From Candidatus Melainabacteria bacterium (GTDB taxonomy: Bacteria; Cyanobacteriota; Vampirovibrionia; Obscuribacterales; Obscuribacteraceae): 64,000 nucleotides of DNA. Within the stretch, counting starts at the first letter, position 1, and each line of letters begins with the position of its first letter. The notes below the pieces were generated by a model that was given only the letters and a program-made list of their open reading frames with translations, was not told the origin of the DNA and did not search any database. This document shows positions 44,251-53,016 of this stretch, piece after piece. Where the stretch lies: contig JAFKGK010000014.1 of NCBI GenBank assembly GCA_017307165.1, positions 1 to 64,000 on the forward strand, given 5' to 3'. Position numbers and translations under genes: made by a program.

Positions 44251-44338
44251 TTTTCTCTCCTGACTGCTGTCCATTTGCCTGGGAGAGTTTATTGCTGTAA
44301 CATCAAAAAATGAAGCAGGATGGATTTAATACCCCAGT
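44251..44338. promoter_or_regulatory. Divergent promoter region, SDR and HxlR genes
   Basis: The 88-bp space between the two divergent starts must hold both promoters and, by family habit, an HxlR-type operator. It is AT-rich near TCAAAAAATGAAG. I could not assign -35/-10 boxes or a palindrome with confidence. Confidence 0.35.
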
Positions 44339-44689
44339 ATGAAAAAACAGACTATTGAGCTCCAAGCCAATCTCGAGTCCTCACAATGTAACGAATACCT
44401 CCACGCGATCCGCCAGACGCTCGAGATCATCGGCGGCAAATGGAAGGTCCCCCTCCTCTGGCTCCTATGGCAGCGCACAAAGAGATTTAATGAGCTACGC
44501 CAGGGTCTCCCCACCATCACTCAGCACATGCTGACGGCCAGCCTGCGCGAGCTGGAGGCCGACGGCCTGGTATCGCGCGTGGTGTATGCGGAGGTGCCGC
44601 CGAGGGTGGAGTATTCTTTAACGGAGAAAGGCCGGAGTCTGCATGAGGTGTTTGTGGCTCTGGGCAATTGGGGTCGAGATCAAGGGTGA
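44339..44689 (+). CDS. HxlR-family transcriptional regulator
   Basis: The 116-residue product is a winged-helix protein with the HxlR signatures IGGKWKVPLLWLL (about 31-43), RFNELRQGLPTITQHMLTASL and LEADGLVSR, then YSLTEKGRSL. A Cys at 17 (SSQCNEYLH) sits where many members carry a redox- or electrophile-sensing cysteine. It probably represses or activates the divergent SDR gene and itself. Confidence 0.88.
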   Translation: MKKQTIELQANLESSQCNEYLHAIRQTLEIIGGKWKVPLLWLLWQRTKRFNELRQGLPTITQHMLTASLRELEADGLVSRVVYAEVPPRVEYSLTEKGRSLHEVFVALGNWGRDQG

Positions 44690-44744
44690 AGGGCGCGGCG
44701 CGCTATGCACATATAAGGTAGATGACAGAAAGGGTATATTTTCA

Positions 44745-46421
44745 ATGAAATTTTTGAGGCACTCTCAATCGATTATTTGCGGATTACTGTTAGTCGGCAG
44801 TGCACACTCTTCTGGTCTCGCTCAGCCCGTCCATAAAAAAGTTTTGACTGCCCAAGAAATATCCAACACCAAGAATAAAGTCGACAACTACTTGGCGGCC
44901 GAAAAATATTCTGAATGCATCAGCTTTCTCAACAACCTGATATCTAAGTCAGAAAAAAACAATCGTTTGCTCTCATTAAGAGGTCAAACGTATCTTGCAA
45001 TGGGTCGCATCACAGAAGCCGTTGATGATTTGACCAAAGCAATCAATTACAAAGACGATTATTTGTTGTCTCATGTCCTTCGAGCAGTTGCATACGAAGC
45101 TCAAAACCTCGATGAAAAGGCGCTTAAAGATACCGAGATAGTGGCTGCACGCCTCAAGATCGGCAAAAAGCAGCTATCAGCCGCCGCAGAAAGTCAGATT
45201 TATTTCACAAGATCCAAAATTTTTGATCGGCAAGATCAATACGAAAAAGCGCTCGAAGCTCTCAATAAAGCTGTAGCTCTCGTGCCGTCGTCAGTGACCT
45301 ACGAAACACGCGCAAATCTAGAAATGAAATTTGGACGAGACGAAGATGCTAAAACAGACTATCGAAAAGCCATAGAGCTCGATAATACAAATAAGTCTGC
45401 TTTGGCCAATCTCACCGAAATATATCTAACCGAAGGCAATGACGCCGCGGCATTAAAGACCGCCACTATCCTTCTTCGGTTAGCGCCACAAGAAGCCTAC
45501 CCGCATTTTACCGCAGGCAGAGCAATCGTCAATCTTGGCGAGCTTACAACCGCCCAAGACGCTTTTAAAGCGGCCTCTGAACCCGATATGAACGATTATG
45601 AGACCGGCATCAAGTATGCAGAAAAACTCAAAACCTGGCAAGACAAGTCAACTTTGAGAAAGCTTCTAGTCGCAGAACATCAGGTATCAAAGGAGTCATT
45701 AGCAAAACAGATTGCTTACAGTGACCTATGCAAACAAGATGAACAGCGCAAACTAGCCGACTTTAAACGCATAACTGCAGCTATTTCCATAAAAGAAAAA
45801 AATCCCAAGGCCACAACTCCTTCACCAGAAGTCAACAGCTCAAAAGATCTAGAATCCCTGGTAATTTGGAAAAATCTCGATTTGTTTACTGCAATCACCA
45901 AGGATCTCATTGCACTCAATGAGAGACTGAATCTCAGGCTTAAAGAAAAGCTCTTAAGAGAAAAAATCAAAACGACCGCCTTTGATCTCGACGCTAAGAC
46001 CACCTTAGACGGCAATCTCGAATACGGATTTGCCGTCAAGCTTTTGCCGACTATTCTCGACTCAATCAATTCAGAGCTGTTGCCCCCAGTCACTCAAATC
46101 GCAAATACAGATCGATCAAAATATGTGCTGGCCTCCAAATCACAATATGCCAGCGATATCGCAAAGTCTGCAGCTCAATTGGCAGAGTGCCTAAATAAAG
46201 CGGCAAAAGATCTGGAAGACATGACGAATCAATTGGAAAAAGCCACAGAAAACAAGCTCAAATCAGCAGCGGATGATGGTGCCAAGGCCGCGCTATCAGC
46301 AAAAACGCAAAAAATCAAAGATCAAGCAGCCTCTGTTATACAAAAGCTGCAAGATCTGCGATCCAAAATCACCGCAAACGCAAAAGCTCTGTCTGTTATC
46401 GAGACTCACTCTCCGCAATAG
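44745..46421 (+). CDS. Exported TPR protein (558 aa)
   Basis: The frame is open to 44643 inside the regulator gene; the ATG at 44745 gives a signal peptide (MKFLRHSQSIICGLLLVGSA). TPR units fill residues about 45-270: YLAMGRITEAVDDLTKAINY, QDQYEKALEALNKAVALVPS, FGRDEDAKTDYRKAIELDN. The C-terminal half is a long charged coiled-coil region (about 390-555). It is likely an envelope scaffold. The 3' end overlaps the convergent M17-like gene by 26 bp. Confidence 0.65.
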   Translation: MKFLRHSQSIICGLLLVGSAHSSGLAQPVHKKVLTAQEISNTKNKVDNYLAAEKYSECISFLNNLISKSEKNNRLLSLRGQTYLAMGRITEAVDDLTKAINYKDDYLLSHVLRAVAYEAQNLDEKALKDTEIVAARLKIGKKQLSAAAESQIYFTRSKIFDRQDQYEKALEALNKAVALVPSSVTYETRANLEMKFGRDEDAKTDYRKAIELDNTNKSALANLTEIYLTEGNDAAALKTATILLRLAPQEAYPHFTAGRAIVNLGELTTAQDAFKAASEPDMNDYETGIKYAEKLKTWQDKSTLRKLLVAEHQVSKESLAKQIAYSDLCKQDEQRKLADFKRITAAISIKEKNPKATTPSPEVNSSKDLESLVIWKNLDLFTAITKDLIALNERLNLRLKEKLLREKIKTTAFDLDAKTTLDGNLEYGFAVKLLPTILDSINSELLPPVTQIANTDRSKYVLASKSQYASDIAKSAAQLAECLNKAAKDLEDMTNQLEKATENKLKSAADDGAKAALSAKTQKIKDQAASVIQKLQDLRSKITANAKALSVIETHSPQ

Positions 46422-47118
46422 CACCTTTTACAGCCTCCTCCGCCGCCGCGATATTTTTTGCCCCTGCCTCCAGCGCAAACTCTTTCAACACCACTGCCGG
46501 TACTAGCCCACTCTTGTGCAAGTCCTGCTGTATCGCGAGCCCGTCTAGGACACCGGCCACGAGCTGCTTGTCAAACTCTCCCACAGCGACGGTCGTGACA
46601 CCGGCATCGGTGACATTTGGAGACATCGAAAACTCCACCACTCCCGCCTTGATCGCCTCCCTAACAGCAGCCCGCCCGATAACGCGCATACGCGCCGCAT
46701 CAAAAGTCTTGCGGTCGCCCAGGCCCATCAGCAACAGCTTTTTGGCAGGCGCGGTGCCTGCGGGCGGGTCGAGCACCAGCACCTCGGCAAGGTTGCCCCC
46801 AAATTTGCCGCTCTCCCTCAAGCTCTTGACCAGGCCGCCCATTTTTTCGTCAAAGGCTGCGGTGCCCCCAACCATCACGTCATTGGCGCCTTCGTATTTA
46901 AAAAAGCACGCGATCTGCAAAGCCGTCTCGCGGGTGGCCGGCCCTTCGGCGCGGATGCTGATCTGCAAGCCCTGTGGTGAGGCAAACGGCCCGGCGGTCA
47001 CGACTTTGGGAGCACCGGCCGTCTCGGCAGCGATGGCCCCGGGGGCGGTCGCAACAGGCGAAAAGACAGAAACTATCGATAGCAAAGCGGTTGCAGCAAT
47101 GGCGATGGTGTTTTTCAC
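46396..47118 (-). CDS. Secreted M17-peptidase N-terminal-domain protein without catalytic domain
   Basis: The GTG at 47118 is chosen because AGGAG lies five bases upstream and it begins MKNTIAIAATALLSIV, a signal peptide. The 240-residue protein matches the N-terminal macro-like domain of leucyl aminopeptidases (VMVGGTAAFDEKMGGLVKSL, LLLMGLGDRKTFDAARMRVIG). The metal-binding C-terminal catalytic domain that normally follows is absent, and no partner gene supplies it. It is a stand-alone exported domain; the role is unknown, perhaps ligand or peptidoglycan-fragment binding. Confidence 0.7.
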   Translation of the reverse strand: MKNTIAIAATALLSIVSVFSPVATAPGAIAAETAGAPKVVTAGPFASPQGLQISIRAEGPATRETALQIACFFKYEGANDVMVGGTAAFDEKMGGLVKSLRESGKFGGNLAEVLVLDPPAGTAPAKKLLLMGLGDRKTFDAARMRVIGRAAVREAIKAGVVEFSMSPNVTDAGVTTVAVGEFDKQLVAGVLDGLAIQQDLHKSGLVPAVVLKEFALEAGAKNIAAAEEAVKGAIAESESR

Positions 47119-47313
47119 GTTGGCTCCTGAGTTAAAAATGGCCCTACAGCCTATCACAGCGCCTTGCGCGGCAAAAGAGAACTGCCGGTATCCCCATCCA
47201 TCAAGATAAATCGATTAGATACACATGAAATAATCTAAACCAACCCAAGCGTAGACACGGTTGTTTTCAGGGGGCAAAATAAGGGTAGGTTTTGTGCCTT
47301 ATGAGGAAGCGCC

Positions 47314-48093
47314 TTGCAGCAGGTCTTGATGGCCATGGTCTTGAGCCTGACAGGCGTGGCGTTTTTTGACGCCCCGGCGCTGGCGGCCAGGTGCTATGGC
47401 CGAGATCCGTGCAATGCCTGCCGTAATTGTTCTGCTTGCGCGCACTGCAACTCGGGCGGCAATCCTTGCGGCGTGATGAAAGCCATGCTGGGCTCCTCCC
47501 GCACTGTCGCCCCGATGTATGTGCCGCCAGTCTATGCGCCGCGTGTGGCAACGCCTCGGGTGCCGAGGCCGGTGCCGCGGCCGTCGCGAGCGGTAGTGGA
47601 GCAGAGCGCCTCGATTGCGCCGAGTGCGAGCGGCATTAATAGCGATGACTTTCCGACCGGCAATCAATGGAAGATCAAAATCCTCCCCTACAAGACATAC
47701 GGCATGCCGGAGTCGATGGTGCGTTTCAGGTATAACGCGGACTTGGTGCCCGAAAACATCCCTATGTGGAACGCCTGGGCCAAAAACCTCGTGACCATGT
47801 TTGATCGCAAGCTGGTCGGTCAGGCGGGGCGGTCGGCAGGTGCGGAGGTGGTGGCACTATATGTGCGTGAGGATGGAAAGGTCCTGGTCAAAAGTGGGGC
47901 CGGAGATGCTGGAGGGGCCGCATCCGCGGAAAGCGCCGCGGGTGGTGCGAGCAATCTGCCTATCCTGCAGCGTGTAGCGGCGGGTCTGGCGGGGGATGCG
48001 AGGCTGACTTTTCCGACTAGTCCGTCTTATGACACGGTGTGCGTGAAGGCGCGGGTGACTTTTGGCGGTGGGGATGTATGGGGGCGGGAGTGA
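47314..48093 (+). CDS. Exported protein: six-Cys motif fused to TonB-C-like domain
   Basis: The start is TTG with GAGGAAG eight bases upstream; an ATG at 47301 is out of frame. After a signal peptide (MQQVLMAMVLSLTGVAFF) come C33, C36, C39, C42, C45 and C52 in the pattern CxxCxxCxxCxxCNxGGxPCGV, then a Pro/Arg-rich linker (about 60-90) and a TonB-C-like domain (about 120-255: WNAWAKNLVTMF, VVALYVREDGKV, LTFPTSP). The motif is identical in spacing to the C-terminal motif at 8320-9441, and the second domain resembles the gene next to it (7568). The arrangement is therefore a fusion of two neighbours in the other locus. Function unknown; metal binding is inferred from the cysteines. Confidence 0.6.
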   Translation: MQQVLMAMVLSLTGVAFFDAPALAARCYGRDPCNACRNCSACAHCNSGGNPCGVMKAMLGSSRTVAPMYVPPVYAPRVATPRVPRPVPRPSRAVVEQSASIAPSASGINSDDFPTGNQWKIKILPYKTYGMPESMVRFRYNADLVPENIPMWNAWAKNLVTMFDRKLVGQAGRSAGAEVVALYVREDGKVLVKSGAGDAGGAASAESAAGGASNLPILQRVAAGLAGDARLTFPTSPSYDTVCVKARVTFGGGDVWGRE

Positions 48094-48245
48094 TGGTTCA
48101 ACTAAAACTCGAAAGGGCTTTCACTGGGCATAATCCACACAATGCGAGCCTAACATATAAAAACTCACTACTCGGAATCGAGCAAAAATTTAAAGTAAAA
48201 CCTGCATATAAGCAATTTAAAGCAGAACTGATTATTGTTGACTGA
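48093..48245 (+). CDS. Small ORF coupled to the six-Cys gene
   Basis: An ATG overlaps the upstream stop (TGATG), and the 50-residue frame ends at 48245. It is basic, with no recognised domain. The stop-start overlap is the main argument for it; it may be chance. Confidence 0.25.
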   Translation: MVQLKLERAFTGHNPHNASLTYKNSLLGIEQKFKVKPAYKQFKAELIIVD

Positions 48246-48269
48246 AGCTCTAGAAATAAGCGGAATGAA

Positions 48270-50000
48270 ATGATTCCAAACGCCATCAAAAAGTCGCACA
48301 TACTCAAGGCCATCAACCACATCGATAGATACGGCGTGCCTCCCAAACGAGCAGCGCACAAACTAGCGCTTATGCACAACGCTAAATTATATCCACCAAA
48401 ATATGTAATATCCCTCGCAGGCTTTTTCTACTCCGGTAAAGAATTAGCAAGCAAGGAATTCAACAGTGGCCGAGAAACGATCTCGTTTTTAGGGTCCTTG
48501 GGTTTCACTGTTGTAGACAAAACAGATGCACCTATCGCAAGGAAGACTAAACGTAAGCATAACGAACGCTGTAAATCCTGCAAACATAACTTTGGCAAGT
48601 TTCTTGAAAGAATATATGGACCAGTGACCTTCAACCCTTCGCTTGAGATCACGACCACCCCTATCAACAAAACCTCTGCTGTGAGGAAAGTTTTTGAAAT
48701 ATTGGCCGATTATAGGGGATTTCAAAATTTCATGACCAAGACCGATCTGCCGCGCAGCGACTATTATCTCCACGAAACAAATCAAATCGTGGAGTTTGAC
48801 GAGTCCCAGCATTTTACCCATCCAAGACTCTTGTCCTTGCTCAATTATCCAAAATATCTTGAGCTTGGTTATGACAAAAATCGATGGATTAAGCTTTGCA
48901 AATCCTTGGATAAACGTGACAATCATCCCCCTCATAGAGATGAGCAAAGAGCATGGTTAGACACATTGCGCGATTTTGCGCCTCTTTTGATAGGACTTAG
49001 GCCAACCGTCAGAGTTTGTGCAAGTGATGCAGTCTGGTGCGAGCTTAGTCCGAACAAAAACTCGGACATTGAGAAATTTAAAAAGCTCATAAACGCAGAT
49101 AAGTCACTCCAAGCACAACAACCAGATCTTGGCAGGATAGCTATAGATGGGGCTTGGCCCGGAAACCTTAAGGCTGCAGGAGAATGCCTCCAAGCGATTG
49201 CTCGGCAATGGCAGGGCCCTCCACTCAAATTTCTTGTCACCTGTGGTGCCTTCCTCCATTTCCCACTCCCAGATGACTTTTCGCACCTGAGTGAATCAGC
49301 TCAGCAACATCTCCTATCGAAATTGGCTGAACAAACGACTGACTTTCTCCTGAATAACTCATTGCGGAAGCAATTGCTCAAAGTGACAACATATTTGACT
49401 TTGGGCATTGACTCAATCAAAAAAAGGTCAAAGAGCATATTTGCCATTAAGGAAACTCATTCCGAAATGATCGTTATGGTTAATCTAAAAACCGGAGAAA
49501 AGTTCATAACGGGCAAATGCTATCCAACGCCTGCCCAACAAAACCGAATCATACTATTCAATAATCTCGAATCTCATTTTGCCAAAACAGAGTTTGGGAC
49601 AGTTATGCTGCTTGGCTGTCACGACCTGTCAATTTTTTCCAATAGAGGCAATTCTACTGCTAGAGAGGAATGGAAGGTAAGAACGATAAAAACAATGAGA
49701 CGTTTGGCGAAGCAACTTCGCCCGACATATGTGTTGCAGCATCCACACACTGCAGTCAAAACAAAGACTTGGAGTGCCCAATGGAGAGAAATTGAAAGAA
49801 TCCTCCCCAGCGTCAAAGGATATATTTCGGCTGGCAGATATACAGACGAAGATCCGGGATGGGGCCAGAAAGACGAGTGGCCCAAGGTTTTAAATAGCAC
49901 TAAGTTTGGTATCACTTATGACATAATACTCAGCAAAGGAAAGTTATCCATTTTCCGCAATGACTTCAAAAGACCATCAAGAATAAACACTCAGAAATAG
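48270..50000 (+). CDS. McrA-N/Vsr-like nuclease protein, candidate defence gene
   Basis: The 576-residue product has three parts. Residues about 1-82 (YPPKYVISLAGFFYSGKEL, FLGSLGFTVV) resemble the N-terminal domain of ScoMcrA-like restriction enzymes. Residues about 98-195 contain C101/C104 and a Vsr-like nuclease pattern: D164 (RSDYYL), then E175-F-D177-E-S-Q-H181. The C-terminal part (about 455-570: MLLGCHDLSIFSNRG, VLQHPHTAVK, GYISAGRY) is another domain I have seen only as hypothetical. It probably senses and cuts modified or foreign nucleic acid. It converges on the SF2 helicase gene with a 52-bp gap, so co-regulation is unclear. Confidence 0.65.
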   Translation: MIPNAIKKSHILKAINHIDRYGVPPKRAAHKLALMHNAKLYPPKYVISLAGFFYSGKELASKEFNSGRETISFLGSLGFTVVDKTDAPIARKTKRKHNERCKSCKHNFGKFLERIYGPVTFNPSLEITTTPINKTSAVRKVFEILADYRGFQNFMTKTDLPRSDYYLHETNQIVEFDESQHFTHPRLLSLLNYPKYLELGYDKNRWIKLCKSLDKRDNHPPHRDEQRAWLDTLRDFAPLLIGLRPTVRVCASDAVWCELSPNKNSDIEKFKKLINADKSLQAQQPDLGRIAIDGAWPGNLKAAGECLQAIARQWQGPPLKFLVTCGAFLHFPLPDDFSHLSESAQQHLLSKLAEQTTDFLLNNSLRKQLLKVTTYLTLGIDSIKKRSKSIFAIKETHSEMIVMVNLKTGEKFITGKCYPTPAQQNRIILFNNLESHFAKTEFGTVMLLGCHDLSIFSNRGNSTAREEWKVRTIKTMRRLAKQLRPTYVLQHPHTAVKTKTWSAQWREIERILPSVKGYISAGRYTDEDPGWGQKDEWPKVLNSTKFGITYDIILSKGKLSIFRNDFKRPSRINTQK

Positions 50001-50052
50001 GCTTTTAGGTGCGCTCGCAGGCCATAAGAATGTAAGGCATCGCTTTCTCACA

Positions 50053-52974
50053 TCAAGCTGAACAAACCACAGCGAACTCAGCATTATAACTCTGGAGTAC
50101 AACATGGCACGTTGTAAGGAGTCTTGATACGGGGGTATTTTGTAAAGCTTTAAAACTTAAGCCTGGCTGCACGATAAGAACACGAACTGACTTGTCAGCA
50201 GTTTTGAATTGAGCAATGAATTGTCTCAAACCATCTTCACTTCCTTGATAAAATTTTGCCATTCCAGAACCCTTTTTAAAACGAGATTCTATGTGCGAGA
50301 AAATACTTTCGGGCCGAATAAAATGTCCAATGCCTTTTAAAGCTTGGCCACACACTTCATATGCATCTTTAACTCTCTTACCAGCTAAAAGCTTCTGCGA
50401 AGCTTTACAATGTATCAAAGTAATGACAGCCTTTCTACGTTCAAAGGTTAAGCCAATGAAATCTGCAATTTCATTGGCCCCATCATCGCCATAAAAAATT
50501 TGGTAGTCCGATGACAAATTTACACCTACATAGGAGTGTATTGAAGATCCCGCAGGAGTATCGATCTTTTCACTCAAAATATTTACACGCTCTTTGGCCC
50601 AGTCTAAAGGAGTGAAACAATTAGCAGGTAAATTCGGTATCGTCATTCCGACACGACTACAACGGTTTCCACATATGATTTCGCCACTGACTGTGTAAAA
50701 ACTTGGAGGATTCGCATTTAAGTAATTTTCTATCGACAAGTGCCTACCGTTTTCAATAAAGTAGATATTTTCAAGCGATTCATCATTCACAACTCGAATT
50801 GAAAAACCACCTACATTCAACTGATATTCACAAAGCAGATCAAATTCATTACCGGATATTTGAAATTTGAATGAGTTCTCTATTTGGGAATTAGGCACAA
50901 TCGAAAAATTCAGGTCCATTGCAGAATTTTCCCTGACAACACCATCCGTATCGATTATACGCAAACGCAACTCCGGATCAGTCCAACCTTTTCTCCACTC
51001 GATAAAGAATGCAATACTGTCAATCTTGCTGATTAGGGTTTCAGTGTCTACATTATCAAATAACGAGTTGGTAACAATTACACCATTGGATCTGAATTGC
51101 GAAGCCAATTTTTTATACCAAGTTATCAGTTTAGGAATTGTCAAATAGGCATTCATCCAGGTTTTGCCACTAACACTATAACCAAGGCTTTTAGTGCCCT
51201 CTTCTGTCGAAACATTCGCCATAACATGACCTTGGTTAAACTTAACAGAATCAGCCTGAGTTAAGCTGTTCTGAACGCTTGCACCAGACATTATCTTGTA
51301 AGATTCTGTCTTATCACTCTGAATTTTTCTCTTAAGACCTAAACTGAAAAATTTTTCTACCCTTCCATCAGCGAGTACTTGGAGCATCCTCTCAGGAGCG
51401 ATTTCTTTACCGCCATGCGGACAAAAAAGGTTAACCAGTGCTAGATAAGTGCTTGCCTGCTTATTAGAAGTAGTGATGAAAAGGAATCCACCTGCGGCAT
51501 CGTAATGCAGGATATAGATATGCCTTAAATAATCCAAAAGCTCAGCAGCTTCTGACCATGTCGGGTAGACCTCTTCTTCAGTCATAAACACTAATGTATT
51601 TTTGTCACCAGAGATTTCATGCAGAACAAGCTTTCCAAATCCTCGAATCGGCTCCGCAAGATTTGGTGAAATATCTGTTGTATAAATTTTTGCATGAGCG
51701 AACGGGCGAATCGTGTGCAGAATTGCAGGGTCTAGGCTATTGACTGGATCGAGCACGCTGTTAAACGATGAATAAGTAGCATGCGCAAACTCTTGATTAG
51801 CCAAGGCAATATCAGCCAACTCCGGAATGATTTTCTGCCAAACCGAATTTTCCTCATAAAGCAGCTTACCTTCCAACTGAACTTCTTGGCGACAAGAGAT
51901 AAAGGTTGCCTGACCAATGCTATCAGCTTTACTTCTGCCAAATCTTCCGATGAATTGTAGGGTAACAGCTAATGACCGATGTGGCGAATGTATCGCAGCG
52001 ATTTTTAATTCCGGTAAATCAAAGCCTTCTGCAAGCATGTCAACACAAATCAAACCATCAATCGTGCCGTTACGGAGTTCATTAATTCTTTCCGTAATTA
52101 CAGCTAGACTAAAACTTGAATTCAGAAGGGCAAGTTTCAGTTTAGTATGGATTGAATATACTTGAGCAAGTTCATCGGCTCGACTGATAGAATTAGCTCT
52201 GACCAACAACCTATGATTTAGTCCTGCATTTCGATCGCGCAAAAAAATCTGCTCGGTCACTTTTGCGATTCTAGCGTCTTGCTCTATCAAGCCCTCCCCG
52301 CTTGGTCCATCTGGTACATACTCAAACCGTACCACATTCATAATTTTGTCTTCCAAAGCTTTTTGCATCGGATACGCATAAATAAGTTTTCCAGGGAGTT
52401 CATTTTGATCTCGCCTAAACGGAGTAGCTGTGAATAAAACTCGAACACTATTTTTGAAAAATTTGTAAATTTCAAACCATGTATTAGCAGGTGTATGATG
52501 TGCCTCGTCAAATAAAATCACGTCAAATAAATCACTCGGACAATCAAGCTCAAGGCCAGGAGTGAACGACTGAGGCAATGCGACGACTACGTCAAACTCT
52601 TTGAGTTGCTCCCATTGCTCATTGGTGGTTATTTTCTTATGTAGTTCATATGTGCGAGGTCTGACTTCAGATTTAACAACTCCTATCTTTCTTAGAGTGT
52701 TCAAACAAGAGAAATCTTCTACTATTTGAGCTCTTACTAATCTATTCGAGGTTATTACTAATACCCGCTTCGCTTTCACCAATATAGGAATCAGCATTAA
52801 AACAGCGGTTTTGCCAGCTCCTGTAGGCATCGCAATAAGTGCTGGAGTTGAGTGCACGCTATTGTGTGCAAGAAATGCATGAATTGCACCAATCTGGGCC
52901 GCACGCACATCCTTGTTGGCAAAAATATTATCAAACTTCAATTCTAGGCTTAATTGCTCAAAGCATGTTTGCAC
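50053..52974 (-). CDS. SF2 DEAD/DEAH-box helicase with candidate nuclease tail
   Basis: The start is GTG with GGAG eight bases upstream. The 973-residue product has Walker A MPTGAGKTA (about 45-53), DEAH (FDEAHH, about 174), TATPFRRDQ and the helicase C-domain motifs MLAEGFDLPELK and QFIGRFGRSK, as in type III restriction/ComFA-like helicases. About residues 400-830 are unknown beta-rich domains. The C-terminus has EIADFIG followed by KAVITLIHCKAS, a D...HxK variant of the PD-(D/E)XK arrangement, then VCGQALKGIGHF and IVQPGLS. Such large helicases often belong to anti-phage systems. The nuclease idea is inference, since the usual acidic residue before Lys is His. Confidence 0.75.
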   Translation of the reverse strand: MQTCFEQLSLELKFDNIFANKDVRAAQIGAIHAFLAHNSVHSTPALIAMPTGAGKTAVLMLIPILVKAKRVLVITSNRLVRAQIVEDFSCLNTLRKIGVVKSEVRPRTYELHKKITTNEQWEQLKEFDVVVALPQSFTPGLELDCPSDLFDVILFDEAHHTPANTWFEIYKFFKNSVRVLFTATPFRRDQNELPGKLIYAYPMQKALEDKIMNVVRFEYVPDGPSGEGLIEQDARIAKVTEQIFLRDRNAGLNHRLLVRANSISRADELAQVYSIHTKLKLALLNSSFSLAVITERINELRNGTIDGLICVDMLAEGFDLPELKIAAIHSPHRSLAVTLQFIGRFGRSKADSIGQATFISCRQEVQLEGKLLYEENSVWQKIIPELADIALANQEFAHATYSSFNSVLDPVNSLDPAILHTIRPFAHAKIYTTDISPNLAEPIRGFGKLVLHEISGDKNTLVFMTEEEVYPTWSEAAELLDYLRHIYILHYDAAGGFLFITTSNKQASTYLALVNLFCPHGGKEIAPERMLQVLADGRVEKFFSLGLKRKIQSDKTESYKIMSGASVQNSLTQADSVKFNQGHVMANVSTEEGTKSLGYSVSGKTWMNAYLTIPKLITWYKKLASQFRSNGVIVTNSLFDNVDTETLISKIDSIAFFIEWRKGWTDPELRLRIIDTDGVVRENSAMDLNFSIVPNSQIENSFKFQISGNEFDLLCEYQLNVGGFSIRVVNDESLENIYFIENGRHLSIENYLNANPPSFYTVSGEIICGNRCSRVGMTIPNLPANCFTPLDWAKERVNILSEKIDTPAGSSIHSYVGVNLSSDYQIFYGDDGANEIADFIGLTFERRKAVITLIHCKASQKLLAGKRVKDAYEVCGQALKGIGHFIRPESIFSHIESRFKKGSGMAKFYQGSEDGLRQFIAQFKTADKSVRVLIVQPGLSFKALQNTPVSRLLTTCHVVLQSYNAEFAVVCSA

Positions 52975-53016
52975 TTCGTGATCTCCAATAACGACGTAAA
53001 GCTCAAAGAAAAATTT

